Below are positions 50,844 through 59,186 of a stretch of 64,000 nucleotides of DNA, piece by piece; position 1 is the stretch's first letter, and every line of letters begins with the position of its first letter. This DNA comes from JAKPUX01 sp035353815 (GTDB lineage Bacteria > Zhuqueibacterota > Zhuqueibacteria > Residuimicrobiales > Residuimicrobiaceae): assembly GCA_035353815.1 (NCBI GenBank), contig DAOQAG010000020.1, forward strand, positions 1 to 64,000, given 5' to 3'. A program made the position numbers and the translations under genes. Under the pieces are notes generated by a model that worked only from the letters and a program-made list of their open reading frames with translations, was not told the origin of the DNA and searched no databases.

Positions 50844-51665
50844 CTAGGGCGTCGTGAACTCTAGCTGCAGCTCCTGATAGACGGCGGCATCAAAGAGGTT
50901 GCGCTTGAACATGCGTTCGGCCAGCAGCAGCCGCTTGTTGCGCATACGTTTGTTGGTATTGTTGAGGGGGGAATAGCGATGCGGATTGATAATGACCGAC
51001 GCCAGGCGGATCGACTCGGCGGGGGTCAGTTCTGCGGCCGGCTTGTGAAACCAGGTGCGCGCGGCAGCCTCGGCGCCATAGACGCCGTCGCCCCACTCGA
51101 TGACGTTGAGGTAGAGTTCAAGGATGCGCCACTTGCTGAGCTGGGCCTCCATGCGGCGCGCGATCAGGGCTTCCTTCACCTTGCGCCAGGGCGTGCGCGA
51201 AGGGTTGAGGTAGAGGTTCTTGGCCAGCTGCTGGGTGATGGTCGAGCCGCCGCGCACCACCTTGCCTTTTTCGCGGTTTTTCTCCATCGCCTGCCGCATC
51301 TCCTCCCAGTCAAATCCCTGATGCTGGAAGAACTTGTCGTCCTCGGAGATCAGGACCGCCTCGCGCAGAAAGCCCGAGATGCGTCGTCCCGGAACCCAGA
51401 TATACGACCGTCGCAGTTTGACGCCCGCTTCCCGGGCCCGGGCTTCGCGATACTCCATCATCGCGGTAGTGGTCGGTGCGGCCGTCTGCAGCCCGGCGAC
51501 ATCCGGGAGGGTCAGCCAGGTCAGGAGCACAAAGAGCAGGCCGGCCAGGAGCAGAGCGGCCAGGATAAGGCGCCCATAGTGCCGCCGCGCGCCGGCCGGG
51601 GGCGGAGCCTCCGCAGCCGGAGTTGCGGCCGAGCCCGGGATATATCCTTCGTCGGCGCCGCTCAT
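50844..51665 (-). CDS. mtgA: Monofunctional biosynthetic peptidoglycan transglycosylase
   Basis: The 273-residue protein has a cytoplasmic N-terminus, one membrane anchor (about 33-52) and a GT51 domain: AVLISEDDKFFQHQGFDWEEM with the catalytic Glu, VVRGGSTITQQLAKNLYL, and RILELYLNVIEWGDGVYGAEAAA. It polymerises lipid II into glycan strands on the periplasmic face of the inner membrane. No transpeptidase domain follows, hence monofunctional. Its ATG overlaps the stop of the upstream BNR-repeat gene (ATGA), so it is translationally coupled to an unrelated secreted protein. Confidence 0.93.
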   Translation of the reverse strand: MSGADEGYIPGSAATPAAEAPPPAGARRHYGRLILAALLLAGLLFVLLTWLTLPDVAGLQTAAPTTTAMMEYREARAREAGVKLRRSYIWVPGRRISGFLREAVLISEDDKFFQHQGFDWEEMRQAMEKNREKGKVVRGGSTITQQLAKNLYLNPSRTPWRKVKEALIARRMEAQLSKWRILELYLNVIEWGDGVYGAEAAARTWFHKPAAELTPAESIRLASVIINPHRYSPLNNTNKRMRNKRLLLAERMFKRNLFDAAVYQELQLEFTTP

Positions 51666-54046
51666 TTGAGCAGGATCAGTTTGCCGGCGCGCTGCCCGCC
51701 ACTGGCGCTGAGGCGGTAGAGGTAGAGGCCGCTCGGCAGGCCGCCGCTGTTCCAGGTGATGCGGTGGTGGCCGGCGGGCAGCGCGCCGTCGACGATTCGT
51801 ACCGCCTCCCGGCCGGCCGCGTCATAGAGAATCAGCCGCACCTGCCCGGCCTGGGGCAGATCAAACGCAAAGGTCGTCGCTGCGTTGAAGGGATTGGGGT
51901 GGTTCTGATAGAGGGTCAGGTGCCGCAGAACCGCCCCAGCCGCCACCGCAATGGACTGCAGCAACCGGCTCTGGCCGTCAAGATCCACCTGACGCAAGCG
52001 GTAGTGGAGCAGGACGGAGCCACCCCCCGGCTGGTCGATATAGTTGTACTCGGCCGGGGAGACGCTGGTCCCCTGGCCGGGGACAAAGGCAATCGTCTCC
52101 CAGGCCCCGCTGCCGCGGCGTTCGAGATAAAAACCCCAATTATTGGTTTCGCTGGCCGTGCGCCACGTCAGATGCACCGCGCCGGTCGCGGCATCGTAGC
52201 GGCCCGAGAAAGCCGCCAGTTCCACCGGCAGGCCGCCATCGCTGGTGCGCAGCAGGGTGCCATTATCGCCGGCTGCAGCGCCGACATGCAAATCGATAAA
52301 GCTGATCGCATTGAGCGCAGCCACCGTCGGGGAAGCGAGCAGGCGCCAGGAAGCGCCGCTGTCATCGCTGCGCAGGATCAGGCCGCCGGCTCCGGTGATA
52401 TAGCCCACCTGGGGGGAGGGAAAGACCACCTGCTCGAGCGAAGCCGTCGCCGGCACGCCGCTGACCGCAACCGCGCTCCAGGTCAAGCCGCGATCGCTGC
52501 TGCGCAGCAGGGTGGCGTTGGCGCCGACGATCACCGCATGCTGTGCATCGCCAAAGGCGACGCTGTTGAAACTTGCACTGCTGCCGGCATTGATCTTGCT
52601 CCAGAGGGCGCCGCCGTTGACCGTGCGCAGCACGGTGCCGAGCAGGCCGACCGCCAACCCGGTATCGGGCGAGGCAAAATGGACGCCCTGCAGCGCCAGT
52701 CCATAGGATGAATTGGTCTGGTTGCTCCAGGTTACGCCGGCGTTGGTGGTCCGCAGGATCGCCCCGCCGGTGCCGACGACGGCGCCGATGCGGTGGGTGA
52801 CAAAATGGATGTCATAAAAGCTGGCTGAAACCGGCAACCCGGTGATCGAACTCCAGTTCTCGCCGCCATTGCTGGTGCGCAGCAGGACGCTGCTGGCGCC
52901 GACCACAAAGCCGCTGTCGGGGGTAATGAAAAAGCAATCCTCGAGGAGCACGCCGACGCGGCGGAGCTTGACCGCCCAGCTCTGCCCGCCGTCACCGCTG
53001 CGGAAGATCATCCCCTTGCCAGAGGAATCGCCGACCGCGATGCTGAGGTTGGCATCGGCGAGGCAGATCCCGCGCAGCTTGGCGGAGCTAAAGCTTTTCA
53101 GGGCGCTGCTCCAGGTGAGGCCGGCGTTGGCGGTGGTCAGCAGAATGCCGCCGTCACCGCAGAGCGCACCATGGCTGACGCTGCTGAAGGTGATCCCCGC
53201 AAGGCCGCCGCTGACACCGCTGCTGAGGGGTGTCCAGGTGATTCCGGCATTGGTCGTGGCATAGAGGCTGCCGCTGCTGCCGCAGAGATAGCCGTTGGCG
53301 GCATCGGTGAAATGGAGGGCGCGCAGGGTGGGATTACTGGTGAGGGCCGACTGCAGGCTCCAGAATTCCCCTTTGGTGAGGCTGCGGTAGACCCGGCCGA
53401 GGTCGCCGACGGCGAGGCCGATATTCTCTCCCGGAAAGGCCAGGGCGCGGATGGTGGTGCCGCTGGCAGCCCAGGACCAGGCCGACCAGGTGCTGCCGCC
53501 GTCGAGGCTGCGCACCAGCGCGCCTCCAGCCCCGGCAGCATAGGTATAATCGATGCCGTTGGAGGCGATGGTATACAGCGCCGCGGTGGTATGACTGTCG
53601 CGCACCTCCCAGGTATCGCCGCCGTTGTAGGACTGCCGGATGGCGCCGTTGGCGCCGGCGATGAGTAAGGTATTCTGGTCAAAACCGTAGATGGCATAGT
53701 AGCTGGTGGTATCCGGCGAGGGCAGCTGCTGAAAAGAGTCACCGCCATCGCGGGTGCGGAGAATAGTCCCTTTGGCGCCGACGATCACGCCGCTGTCCGC
53801 ATTGAAAAAGACGAGGGCATGGAGTTCGGTGGTTACGCCGCTGGCACGCGCCTGCCAGGAAGCGCCCTGGTCGTCGCTGCGCACGATCGTGCCCTGCTTG
53901 CCCACCGCGTAGAACGCGCTGCTGCCCGCCTTCTGCACGGCATTCAGGGTATTGCCCTGAGGCAGGGGATTCTGCCAATACCAGCCGGTTTGGGAAAGGA
54001 CTGGCGCCGCCAGCCACATCGTCATGAAGAAGATACGATATTTCAT
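51662..54046 (-). CDS. YCF48/BNR-repeat surface protein with PNPFN sorting domain
   Basis: The protein has 794 residues from the ATG at 54046 (AAGGAG upstream). After a signal peptide (1-18) come about twelve repeats of 40-45 residues with the pattern G-x-x-G-x-I/L-x-R-S/T-x-D-x-G-x-S/T-W (for example GKQGTIVRSDDQGASWQA and GTGGAILRTTNAGVTWSN), as in photosystem II assembly factor YCF48 and BNR beta-propellers. A fibronectin-like stretch and the C-terminal LTLYQNHPNPFNAATTFAFDL with SGLYLYRLSASG follow. It is likely a secreted beta-propeller binding protein. It shares a transcript with mtgA. Confidence 0.87.
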   Translation of the reverse strand: MKYRIFFMTMWLAAPVLSQTGWYWQNPLPQGNTLNAVQKAGSSAFYAVGKQGTIVRSDDQGASWQARASGVTTELHALVFFNADSGVIVGAKGTILRTRDGGDSFQQLPSPDTTSYYAIYGFDQNTLLIAGANGAIRQSYNGGDTWEVRDSHTTAALYTIASNGIDYTYAAGAGGALVRSLDGGSTWSAWSWAASGTTIRALAFPGENIGLAVGDLGRVYRSLTKGEFWSLQSALTSNPTLRALHFTDAANGYLCGSSGSLYATTNAGITWTPLSSGVSGGLAGITFSSVSHGALCGDGGILLTTANAGLTWSSALKSFSSAKLRGICLADANLSIAVGDSSGKGMIFRSGDGGQSWAVKLRRVGVLLEDCFFITPDSGFVVGASSVLLRTSNGGENWSSITGLPVSASFYDIHFVTHRIGAVVGTGGAILRTTNAGVTWSNQTNSSYGLALQGVHFASPDTGLAVGLLGTVLRTVNGGALWSKINAGSSASFNSVAFGDAQHAVIVGANATLLRSSDRGLTWSAVAVSGVPATASLEQVVFPSPQVGYITGAGGLILRSDDSGASWRLLASPTVAALNAISFIDLHVGAAAGDNGTLLRTSDGGLPVELAAFSGRYDAATGAVHLTWRTASETNNWGFYLERRGSGAWETIAFVPGQGTSVSPAEYNYIDQPGGGSVLLHYRLRQVDLDGQSRLLQSIAVAAGAVLRHLTLYQNHPNPFNAATTFAFDLPQAGQVRLILYDAAGREAVRIVDGALPAGHHRITWNSGGLPSGLYLYRLSASGGQRAGKLILLK

Positions 54047-54199
54047 AGTCGCTCCTTCGCTCTGACCCTCACTCCAGCGCAGAAAGATGAGCTGCAGACG
54101 GCATGTTGCGGTTAGGGTGTATGCAGCCGCTCTCTCTGATCCAATATGCAAAGGTTACACAAAATATCAAATAAAAAGTTTGCACCGTGTCAATTTTTA

Positions 54200-54228
54200 T
54201 TGAAAACAAGAGATTAATTGGTTAAGTT
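54200..54228 (+). promoter_or_regulatory. Promoter of the pyrimidine-nucleoside phosphorylase gene
   Basis: TTGAAA (54200-54205), a 17-base spacer and TAAGTT (54223-54228) lie 35 bases upstream of the ATG. On the opposite strand TTGACA (54188-54193) could serve the BNR-repeat gene, but its -10 is unclear. Confidence 0.4.
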
Positions 54229-54263
54229 GAAAGGAAGAAAAGGCAACCGCTGAAAGAACTTCT

Positions 54264-55571
54264 ATGACAGCCAACGCAATCATTGCCAGGAAGCGCGACG
54301 GATTTGCCCTGAATCCCGAAGAGATCCAGAGCCTCATCTCCGCCTACGTCCAGGGCACCATTCCCGACTATCAAATGTCCGCGTGGCTGATGGCGGTCTA
54401 TTTGCGCGGCATGGATGCCAGGGAGACCGCCACCTTGACCCAGGCTTTCCTCGATTCCGGCGCACGTCTCGACCTTGGCGACATCCCCGGCCGGAAAATC
54501 GACAAGCACAGCACCGGTGGCGTAGGCGACAAGGTCTCATTGATCCTCGCCCCGCTGATGGCGGCCGTAGGGGTCCGCGTGCCGATGATTTCCGGCCGCA
54601 GCCTCGGCCACACCGGCGGCACCCTCGACAAGCTCGAGGCCATCCCCGGCTTCCGCACCGACCTCTCTCCCCAGGCTTTTCACGACCAGGTGGCCGATCT
54701 CGGTGTCGCCATGATCGGCCAAACCGACGACCTGGTCCCGGCGGACAAAAAGATCTACGCCTTGCGCGACAGCACCGCGACCATCGACTCCATCCCGCTC
54801 ATTACCGCCAGCATTCTCAGCAAAAAACTGGCCGAAGATCTCGACGGGCTGGTCATGGACATCAAATGCGGCCGTGGCGCCTTTATGCGCGAAATGAGCC
54901 AGGCGGAGGCTCTGGCGCATAGTATCCTGCGCACGGCGGCACTGCACCGCCTGCCGGCTGTCGCGGTGATCACCGATATGGATCAACCCCTGGGCTATGC
55001 CGTGGGCAACTGGCTGGAAGTGCGCGAAGTGCTCCAATCGCTGCAGGGCCATGGCCCGGAAGACCTGATGCAGGTCACCTACGCCCTGGGAGCGCAAATG
55101 CTGCAGCTCGCGGGCTACAAGGGGACGGCACAGCAGGCCATGAGCCAGCTCCAGAAGGCCATCATCAGCGGGGCTGCGCTGCAGCGGTTTGAACGTATGG
55201 TGGCAGCCCAGGGGGGAGAAACAAGAGTCCTCCGCGACCCCGGCAGTTATCCGGGCGCGCGCCTCCAGCAGCATTTCCGCGCCCCCCGCAGCGGCTTTGT
55301 GACGGAGATCGACGCGCTCCGCATCGGCGAGGCGGTTATACGTCTCGGCGGCGGGAGGATGACCAAGGCGGACCGGATCGATCCGGCAACCGGGGTGATC
55401 CTCGGTAAAAAACGCGGCGACGAAGTGAGCAAGGGCGAGGTGCTGGCGATCATTCACGCCAGCCAGCCGGCGGCGGCCAGTGCGGCGCTGGAGCTGGTTC
55501 GCAAGGCGTTTGTCATTGCCACGCAGCCGGCGCCCCTGCGCCGCACCATTCTCAAAATCATGCGCGAGTAG
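54264..55571 (+). CDS. Pyrimidine-nucleoside (thymidine) phosphorylase
   Basis: The 435-residue protein cleaves thymidine, uridine or deoxyuridine with phosphate to base and (deoxy)ribose 1-phosphate. Family signatures are IIARKRDGFALNPEEI at the N-terminus, DKHSTGGVGDKVSLILAPLMA (about 79-99), SGRSLGHTGGTLDKLEAIPG (about 110-129), YALRDSTATIDSIPLI and KCGRGAFM, with a C-terminal biotinyl-like beta domain. deoA and pdp products are hard to tell apart from sequence, so no symbol is given. It stands alone, with a weak ribosome site, and is a second nucleoside-degrading activity besides the riboside island. Confidence 0.92.
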   Translation: MTANAIIARKRDGFALNPEEIQSLISAYVQGTIPDYQMSAWLMAVYLRGMDARETATLTQAFLDSGARLDLGDIPGRKIDKHSTGGVGDKVSLILAPLMAAVGVRVPMISGRSLGHTGGTLDKLEAIPGFRTDLSPQAFHDQVADLGVAMIGQTDDLVPADKKIYALRDSTATIDSIPLITASILSKKLAEDLDGLVMDIKCGRGAFMREMSQAEALAHSILRTAALHRLPAVAVITDMDQPLGYAVGNWLEVREVLQSLQGHGPEDLMQVTYALGAQMLQLAGYKGTAQQAMSQLQKAIISGAALQRFERMVAAQGGETRVLRDPGSYPGARLQQHFRAPRSGFVTEIDALRIGEAVIRLGGGRMTKADRIDPATGVILGKKRGDEVSKGEVLAIIHASQPAAASAALELVRKAFVIATQPAPLRRTILKIMRE

Positions 55572-55601
55572 CGGCGCCGCTCGGCCCCCCCCCAATAAAA
55601 A

Positions 55602-55614
55602 CTGGTTCCCACCC
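55602..55614 (-). repeat. Single inverted copy of the array motif
   Basis: On the minus strand this reads GGGTGGGAACCAG, followed by TTTTTATT and nine G residues, the same layout as the units of array 3 on the plus strand (GGGTGGGAACAAG, ATTTC, GGGGGG). It lies 30 bases after the phosphorylase stop and faces the array. Confidence 0.6.
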
Positions 55615-55760
55615 GAGTTTAATTATAATAAAATAAGTATTTAAAGGGCATAAAAAGCTTGTTAAAATAAAAAAAGGTTTCCTCATTATAGTCGTGCAAA
55701 ACATAACAGGAGGCAAATTACGGACGTCAAGAATCGAATCCAGAATAGATTGAATCGAGT

Positions 55761-56045
55761 CAAGATGTCAGGTGGGAGCAAGATTTGGGGGGTCCACGGC
55801 GCCAGATGTCAGGGTGGGAACAAGATTTCGGGGGGCACCCGGCGCAAGATGTCAGGGTGGGAACAAGATTTCGGGGTCCACGGCGCCAGATATCAGGTGG
55901 GAACAAGATTTCGGGGGGGTACCCGGCGCAAGATGTCAGGGTGGGAACAAGATTTCGGGGGGTACACGGCGCAAGATGTCAGGGTGGGAACAAGATTTCG
56001 GGGGGTACACGGCTCAAGATGTCAGGTGGGAACAAGATTGGGGGG
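55761..56045 (+). repeat. Repeat array 3: seven copies of a unit of about 42 bases
   Basis: The core GGTGGGARCAAGATT starts at 55771, 55813, 55856, 55896, 55940, 55983 and 56025, that is every 40-44 bases. Between cores are a run of four to seven G residues, a variable CACGGCGC-like part and AAGATGTCA or a close variant. Three frames stay open across the array, but they have no ribosome site and only translate the repeat. It ends 20 bases before the -35 of the tRNA-Asn promoter. The rest of 55572-56115 holds the inverted single copy at 55602 and AT-rich sequence. Confidence 0.88.
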
Positions 56046-56064
56046 TACTCTGATGAATAAAATC

Positions 56065-56093
56065 TTGACTTTTATACCGATTTTTTCTATATT
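56065..56093 (+). promoter_or_regulatory. tRNA-Asn promoter
   Basis: TTGACT (56065-56070), a 17-base spacer and TATATT (56088-56093) give a start near 56100, about 16 bases before the tRNA. It directly follows repeat array 3. Confidence 0.78.
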
Positions 56094-56115
56094 ATCGAAC
56101 GCAATAAAAATGCAT

Positions 56116-56188
56116 TCAGGTGTAGCTCAATCGGCAGAGCGGGTGGCTGTTAACCACTAGGTTGTAGGTTCGAGTCCTACCACCTGAG
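56116..56188 (+). tRNA. tRNA-Asn (anticodon GTT)
   Basis: Acceptor arms TCAGGTG and CACCTGA pair; the D arm holds AGCTCAATCGGCAGAGC; the anticodon arm GGTGG-CTGTTAA-CCACT presents GTT; the T arm is TAGG-TTCGAGT-CCTA type. Length is 73 bases with discriminator G. The following bases are CCCA, so a CCA end is not encoded in register. Confidence 0.95.
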
Positions 56189-56193
56189 CCCAG

Positions 56194-56220
56194 AAAGGCT
56201 TCCATAAGGAAGCCTTTTTT
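56194..56220 (+). terminator. Terminator after tRNA-Asn
   Basis: AAAGGCTTCC and GGAAGCCTTT form a 10-bp stem around loop ATAA, with a T-run of six. Confidence 0.85.
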
Positions 56221-56255
56221 CTTGTCGTTATTTAGCCAGCCGAGCCGGCACCGGC

Positions 56256-56297
56256 CCACCTGAGCCCAGAAAGGCTTCCATAAGGAAGCCTTTTTTT
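56256..56297 (+). repeat. Second copy of the tRNA-Asn 3' end and terminator
   Basis: Bases 56256-56296 repeat 56180-56220 exactly over 41 bases: the last nine bases of the tRNA including discriminator (CCACCTGAG), the CCCAG that follows, and the complete terminator hairpin. The offset is 76 bases and the spacer (56221-56255) is not tRNA-like. Confidence 0.9.
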
Positions 56298-56356
56298 AAT
56301 GGTCCACCTCCCTGATCCCGCAGCCCCCTCCCCGCCGCCTCCGCTGAAAAAAGGCC

Positions 56357-56385
56357 TTGCCTTGCGCCCTGAATTTGTGTAATAT
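56357..56385 (+). promoter_or_regulatory. Promoter of the DUF3160 protein gene
   Basis: TTGCCT (56357-56362), a 17-base spacer and TAATAT (56380-56385) lie about 70 bases upstream of the ATG and after the duplicated terminator. Confidence 0.6.
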
Positions 56386-56457
56386 GCAGCAGAGGCCCTG
56401 CTCTGCCCGATTCTCCAGCGCTGCCTCGAAATGTTGGTTTTTTTGAGGAGCTGCCCG

Positions 56458-59001
56458 ATGAAAAAGATAGGTATCTCTCTCCTTGCCCTGCTGTTCTGCG
56501 GTGTCGCTGCAGCGCAGCATGCGGGATTTGATCCCGCCGCCTACCAGCAATTTCTCGCTGGAACGCGCAGCCTGACCGCTTCCGAGCTCGCCCTGCGCTA
56601 CCCCGCCGGCCGCTTCGAAGCCTCCGCCCCGATCGACTGGCGCAACGCCCGCTATGCCGACAGCATCGCCCTCAAGCTGCAGCTCACCGAGGGCGAAAAG
56701 AGCTTGCTGCAGCGCCACGGCTTTATGGTCAGCGAGCGTCTCACGCATGCCACGTTCGTCCGCGCTTTTGCCGACATCTACACCAAAGATCTGCCGATTT
56801 TCATCAGCGCCGATGCCATCCTCCATGCCGTGCACGCCTCCTATGACGAAATCCTCAGACGGGTCGAGCTGCAGGAGCTGCTGCCCGCCTTGGTCACCCT
56901 GCTCGAATCCCTGCACAATGGTGTGCCGCTGCTCGCCGCGCGCCATCCGGATCAGCCGGAATTGCAGCCGATGATCCGGGATCTCGATCTCTATCTCGCC
57001 GTGGCGCGCAACCTCCTCGATCAGAAGAGCATGCCCTTCTACAAGGAGAATAAGGCCGCCTTTGGCGAGCTCCTCGCCCTGATCGCGGATCTCAAGCCCG
57101 CCTCCTATCCCCTTTTCGCCGCGACGCCGCGCAAGATCGACTTTAGCCAGTTTCAGGTGCGCGGCCACTACCTCAGCGATTTTCATCCCGAGCTGGCGCG
57201 TTATTTCCGCGCCATGATGTGGCTCGGCCGAACCGAGTTCTACCTCATCGCGCCGCGCGAGGCCGACGTGCAACCCACCTTTGCCGAGGTCCAGCGCCAG
57301 ATCATCGATGCCCTGCTGCTGCGCGAGCTGCTCGATGACCCCGCCTCCAGCCAGCCATTTGCGAAAATCGAGCAAATGCTCGCCTTCTTCATCGGAGAAT
57401 GCGATAATGTCACACCGCAAAATCTCGCGGAGCTGCGCACCTCACTGGGACTCAGCTCTCCGGTACTGCTCCTCGACAGCCTGCGGGTCGTCACCCTGCA
57501 GCAGACCCTGGCGGCGAGCCCCTTCGCCTGGCAGCGCATCAACACGCAGATGCTCATCTCCGACCCCTTGAGTCCTGACACCCTGCGCCCGGCGTCGGCC
57601 TTTCTGCTGTTCGGCCAGCGTTTCATTATCGATTCCTACATCCTCGGGCAGGTCGTCTACGACAAGATCAGCTATGATGGGCAAAAGGTGACGCGCATGC
57701 TCCCCTCCACGCTCGATGTGCTCTTCGGGCTGGGCAATGATGCGGCCGGACAGCTGCTGCAGCCGCAGCTGGAGGCCTACCATTATGCCCCCAATCTGGC
57801 GGCGGTCCGTTATCTCATCGATGGCTACGACCAGGACTTTTGGACGGGATCGCTTTTCAATCACTGGCTCGCGGCCATCCGCACCCTCAATCCTCCCTCC
57901 GATCGTACCGCCATGCCGCCGGCACTGCGCACCGCCGCCTGGTGGCAGCGGATGATGAACACCCAACTGGCCTCCTGGGCCGAACTGCGCCATGACAACA
58001 TCCTCTACGGCAAGCAAAGCTACTCCGGGATGACCACCTGCGCCTATCCGGAGGTTTATATCGAGCCGATCCCGGCGCTCTATGCGGCTCTGGGCCGCAT
58101 GGCCCGCGCCGGCGCTGTGCAGTTCGCCGGAACAACAACCCAACCCTCGGTGTATGACTATTTTCAGCAAGCCGCCTGCACTTTCGATACGCTTCAGGTC
58201 ATTGCCGGGAAGATCAACCAGAGCGCATCCCTCGAACCCGCGCAGCGGGCCTTTCTGCAGCGGACCCTCTTCCTTAAGCAGGGGGTTTGCGGAGAGCCGC
58301 CCTATACCGGCTGGTATCCGGCACTCTATGTGCCCTCGTGGGAGAGCGATATGTTCGGCCACGCCGATTATCTTGTCGCCGATATTCATACCTCGCCGAC
58401 CGACGCCGCCGGGAATCTGGTCGGGTGGGTGCAGCATGTGGGCACCGGACCGGTCAACATCGGCGTCGTCGTCTTGCCGCTCGAGGGGCAGAACATCGCC
58501 TTCGCCGCGCCCATGCTGAGCTATTATGAGCATCTGACCACCAATTTCCAGCGCCTGACCGACGAAGAATGGGCGGAACTCTATGCCCTGGCCCCCTCGC
58601 TGCGCCCCGCTTTCGTCAACAGCTGGCTGGCCGATAGCGAGGGCCGGACACGCAGCGAGGGAACGATGCTGCTGACCTCCGCCGGGACGGCCCCGGCGCC
58701 TTCAAGTCAGCCCGTCACCCCGCTGCTCACCGCTAACTGGCCCAATCCCTTCAACTCCGCCACCCTGATTCGCATCACTTTGCCTCCGGGCGGGACAGCC
58801 GCTCCGGCCAGACTTGAAATCTATGACCGCCGCGGCCGGCGAGTGCGGCTGCTCTTCTCAGGGCAGGTGAGTTCCGGGCATTATCTGGCCCGCTGGGACG
58901 GCTGTGATGAGGAGGGCCGGCCCGAGCCCAGCGGCATTTATTTTTATCGCTTCACCCGGGGGGAACAGCGCGCCGAAGGCAAAATGAGCCTGGTGCGCTG
59001 A
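56458..59001 (+). CDS. Exported DUF3160-type protein with PNPFN sorting domain
   Basis: The protein has 847 residues from the ATG at 56458 (GAGGAG upstream). After a signal peptide (1-19) comes a long mainly helical region: FMVSERLTHATFVRAFADIYTKDLPIFISADAILHAVHASYDEIL, VARNLLDQKS, FSQFQVRGHYL, RAMMWLGRTEFYL, GYDQDFWTGSLFNHW and SWAELRHDNILYGKQSYSGMT, which I recognise as the pattern of DUF3160, a family without a known activity. The C-terminus has LLTANWPNPFNSATLIRITL and SGIYFYRFTRGEQRAEGKMSLVR, a type IX sorting domain. It is likely surface-exposed. The role is unknown. Confidence 0.78.
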   Translation: MKKIGISLLALLFCGVAAAQHAGFDPAAYQQFLAGTRSLTASELALRYPAGRFEASAPIDWRNARYADSIALKLQLTEGEKSLLQRHGFMVSERLTHATFVRAFADIYTKDLPIFISADAILHAVHASYDEILRRVELQELLPALVTLLESLHNGVPLLAARHPDQPELQPMIRDLDLYLAVARNLLDQKSMPFYKENKAAFGELLALIADLKPASYPLFAATPRKIDFSQFQVRGHYLSDFHPELARYFRAMMWLGRTEFYLIAPREADVQPTFAEVQRQIIDALLLRELLDDPASSQPFAKIEQMLAFFIGECDNVTPQNLAELRTSLGLSSPVLLLDSLRVVTLQQTLAASPFAWQRINTQMLISDPLSPDTLRPASAFLLFGQRFIIDSYILGQVVYDKISYDGQKVTRMLPSTLDVLFGLGNDAAGQLLQPQLEAYHYAPNLAAVRYLIDGYDQDFWTGSLFNHWLAAIRTLNPPSDRTAMPPALRTAAWWQRMMNTQLASWAELRHDNILYGKQSYSGMTTCAYPEVYIEPIPALYAALGRMARAGAVQFAGTTTQPSVYDYFQQAACTFDTLQVIAGKINQSASLEPAQRAFLQRTLFLKQGVCGEPPYTGWYPALYVPSWESDMFGHADYLVADIHTSPTDAAGNLVGWVQHVGTGPVNIGVVVLPLEGQNIAFAAPMLSYYEHLTTNFQRLTDEEWAELYALAPSLRPAFVNSWLADSEGRTRSEGTMLLTSAGTAPAPSSQPVTPLLTANWPNPFNSATLIRITLPPGGTAAPARLEIYDRRGRRVRLLFSGQVSSGHYLARWDGCDEEGRPEPSGIYFYRFTRGEQRAEGKMSLVR

Positions 59002-59186
59002 GAGGATGGATTTTTTGCATCTGAGGCCGCAGGCCGCCCCGGGTCTCCTGCCCTGCCGGTACGACCTGGACGATTCGAGCAGGCCAGGTAAGCAGCTCGC
59101 ACCGGCGGTTGACCCGGCAGTATAGTGATGTTGACACTACCTGATAACACGACGGGGGAATTTCCTGAAAGGATCTGGATTTGCAT

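Noticed and set aside
55750..56160. Overlapping open frames of 91-136 codons across array 3, rich in Gly, Lys and Arg
   Set aside because: They translate a tandem DNA repeat in three frames, lack a ribosome site and one runs into tRNA-Asn; not genes.
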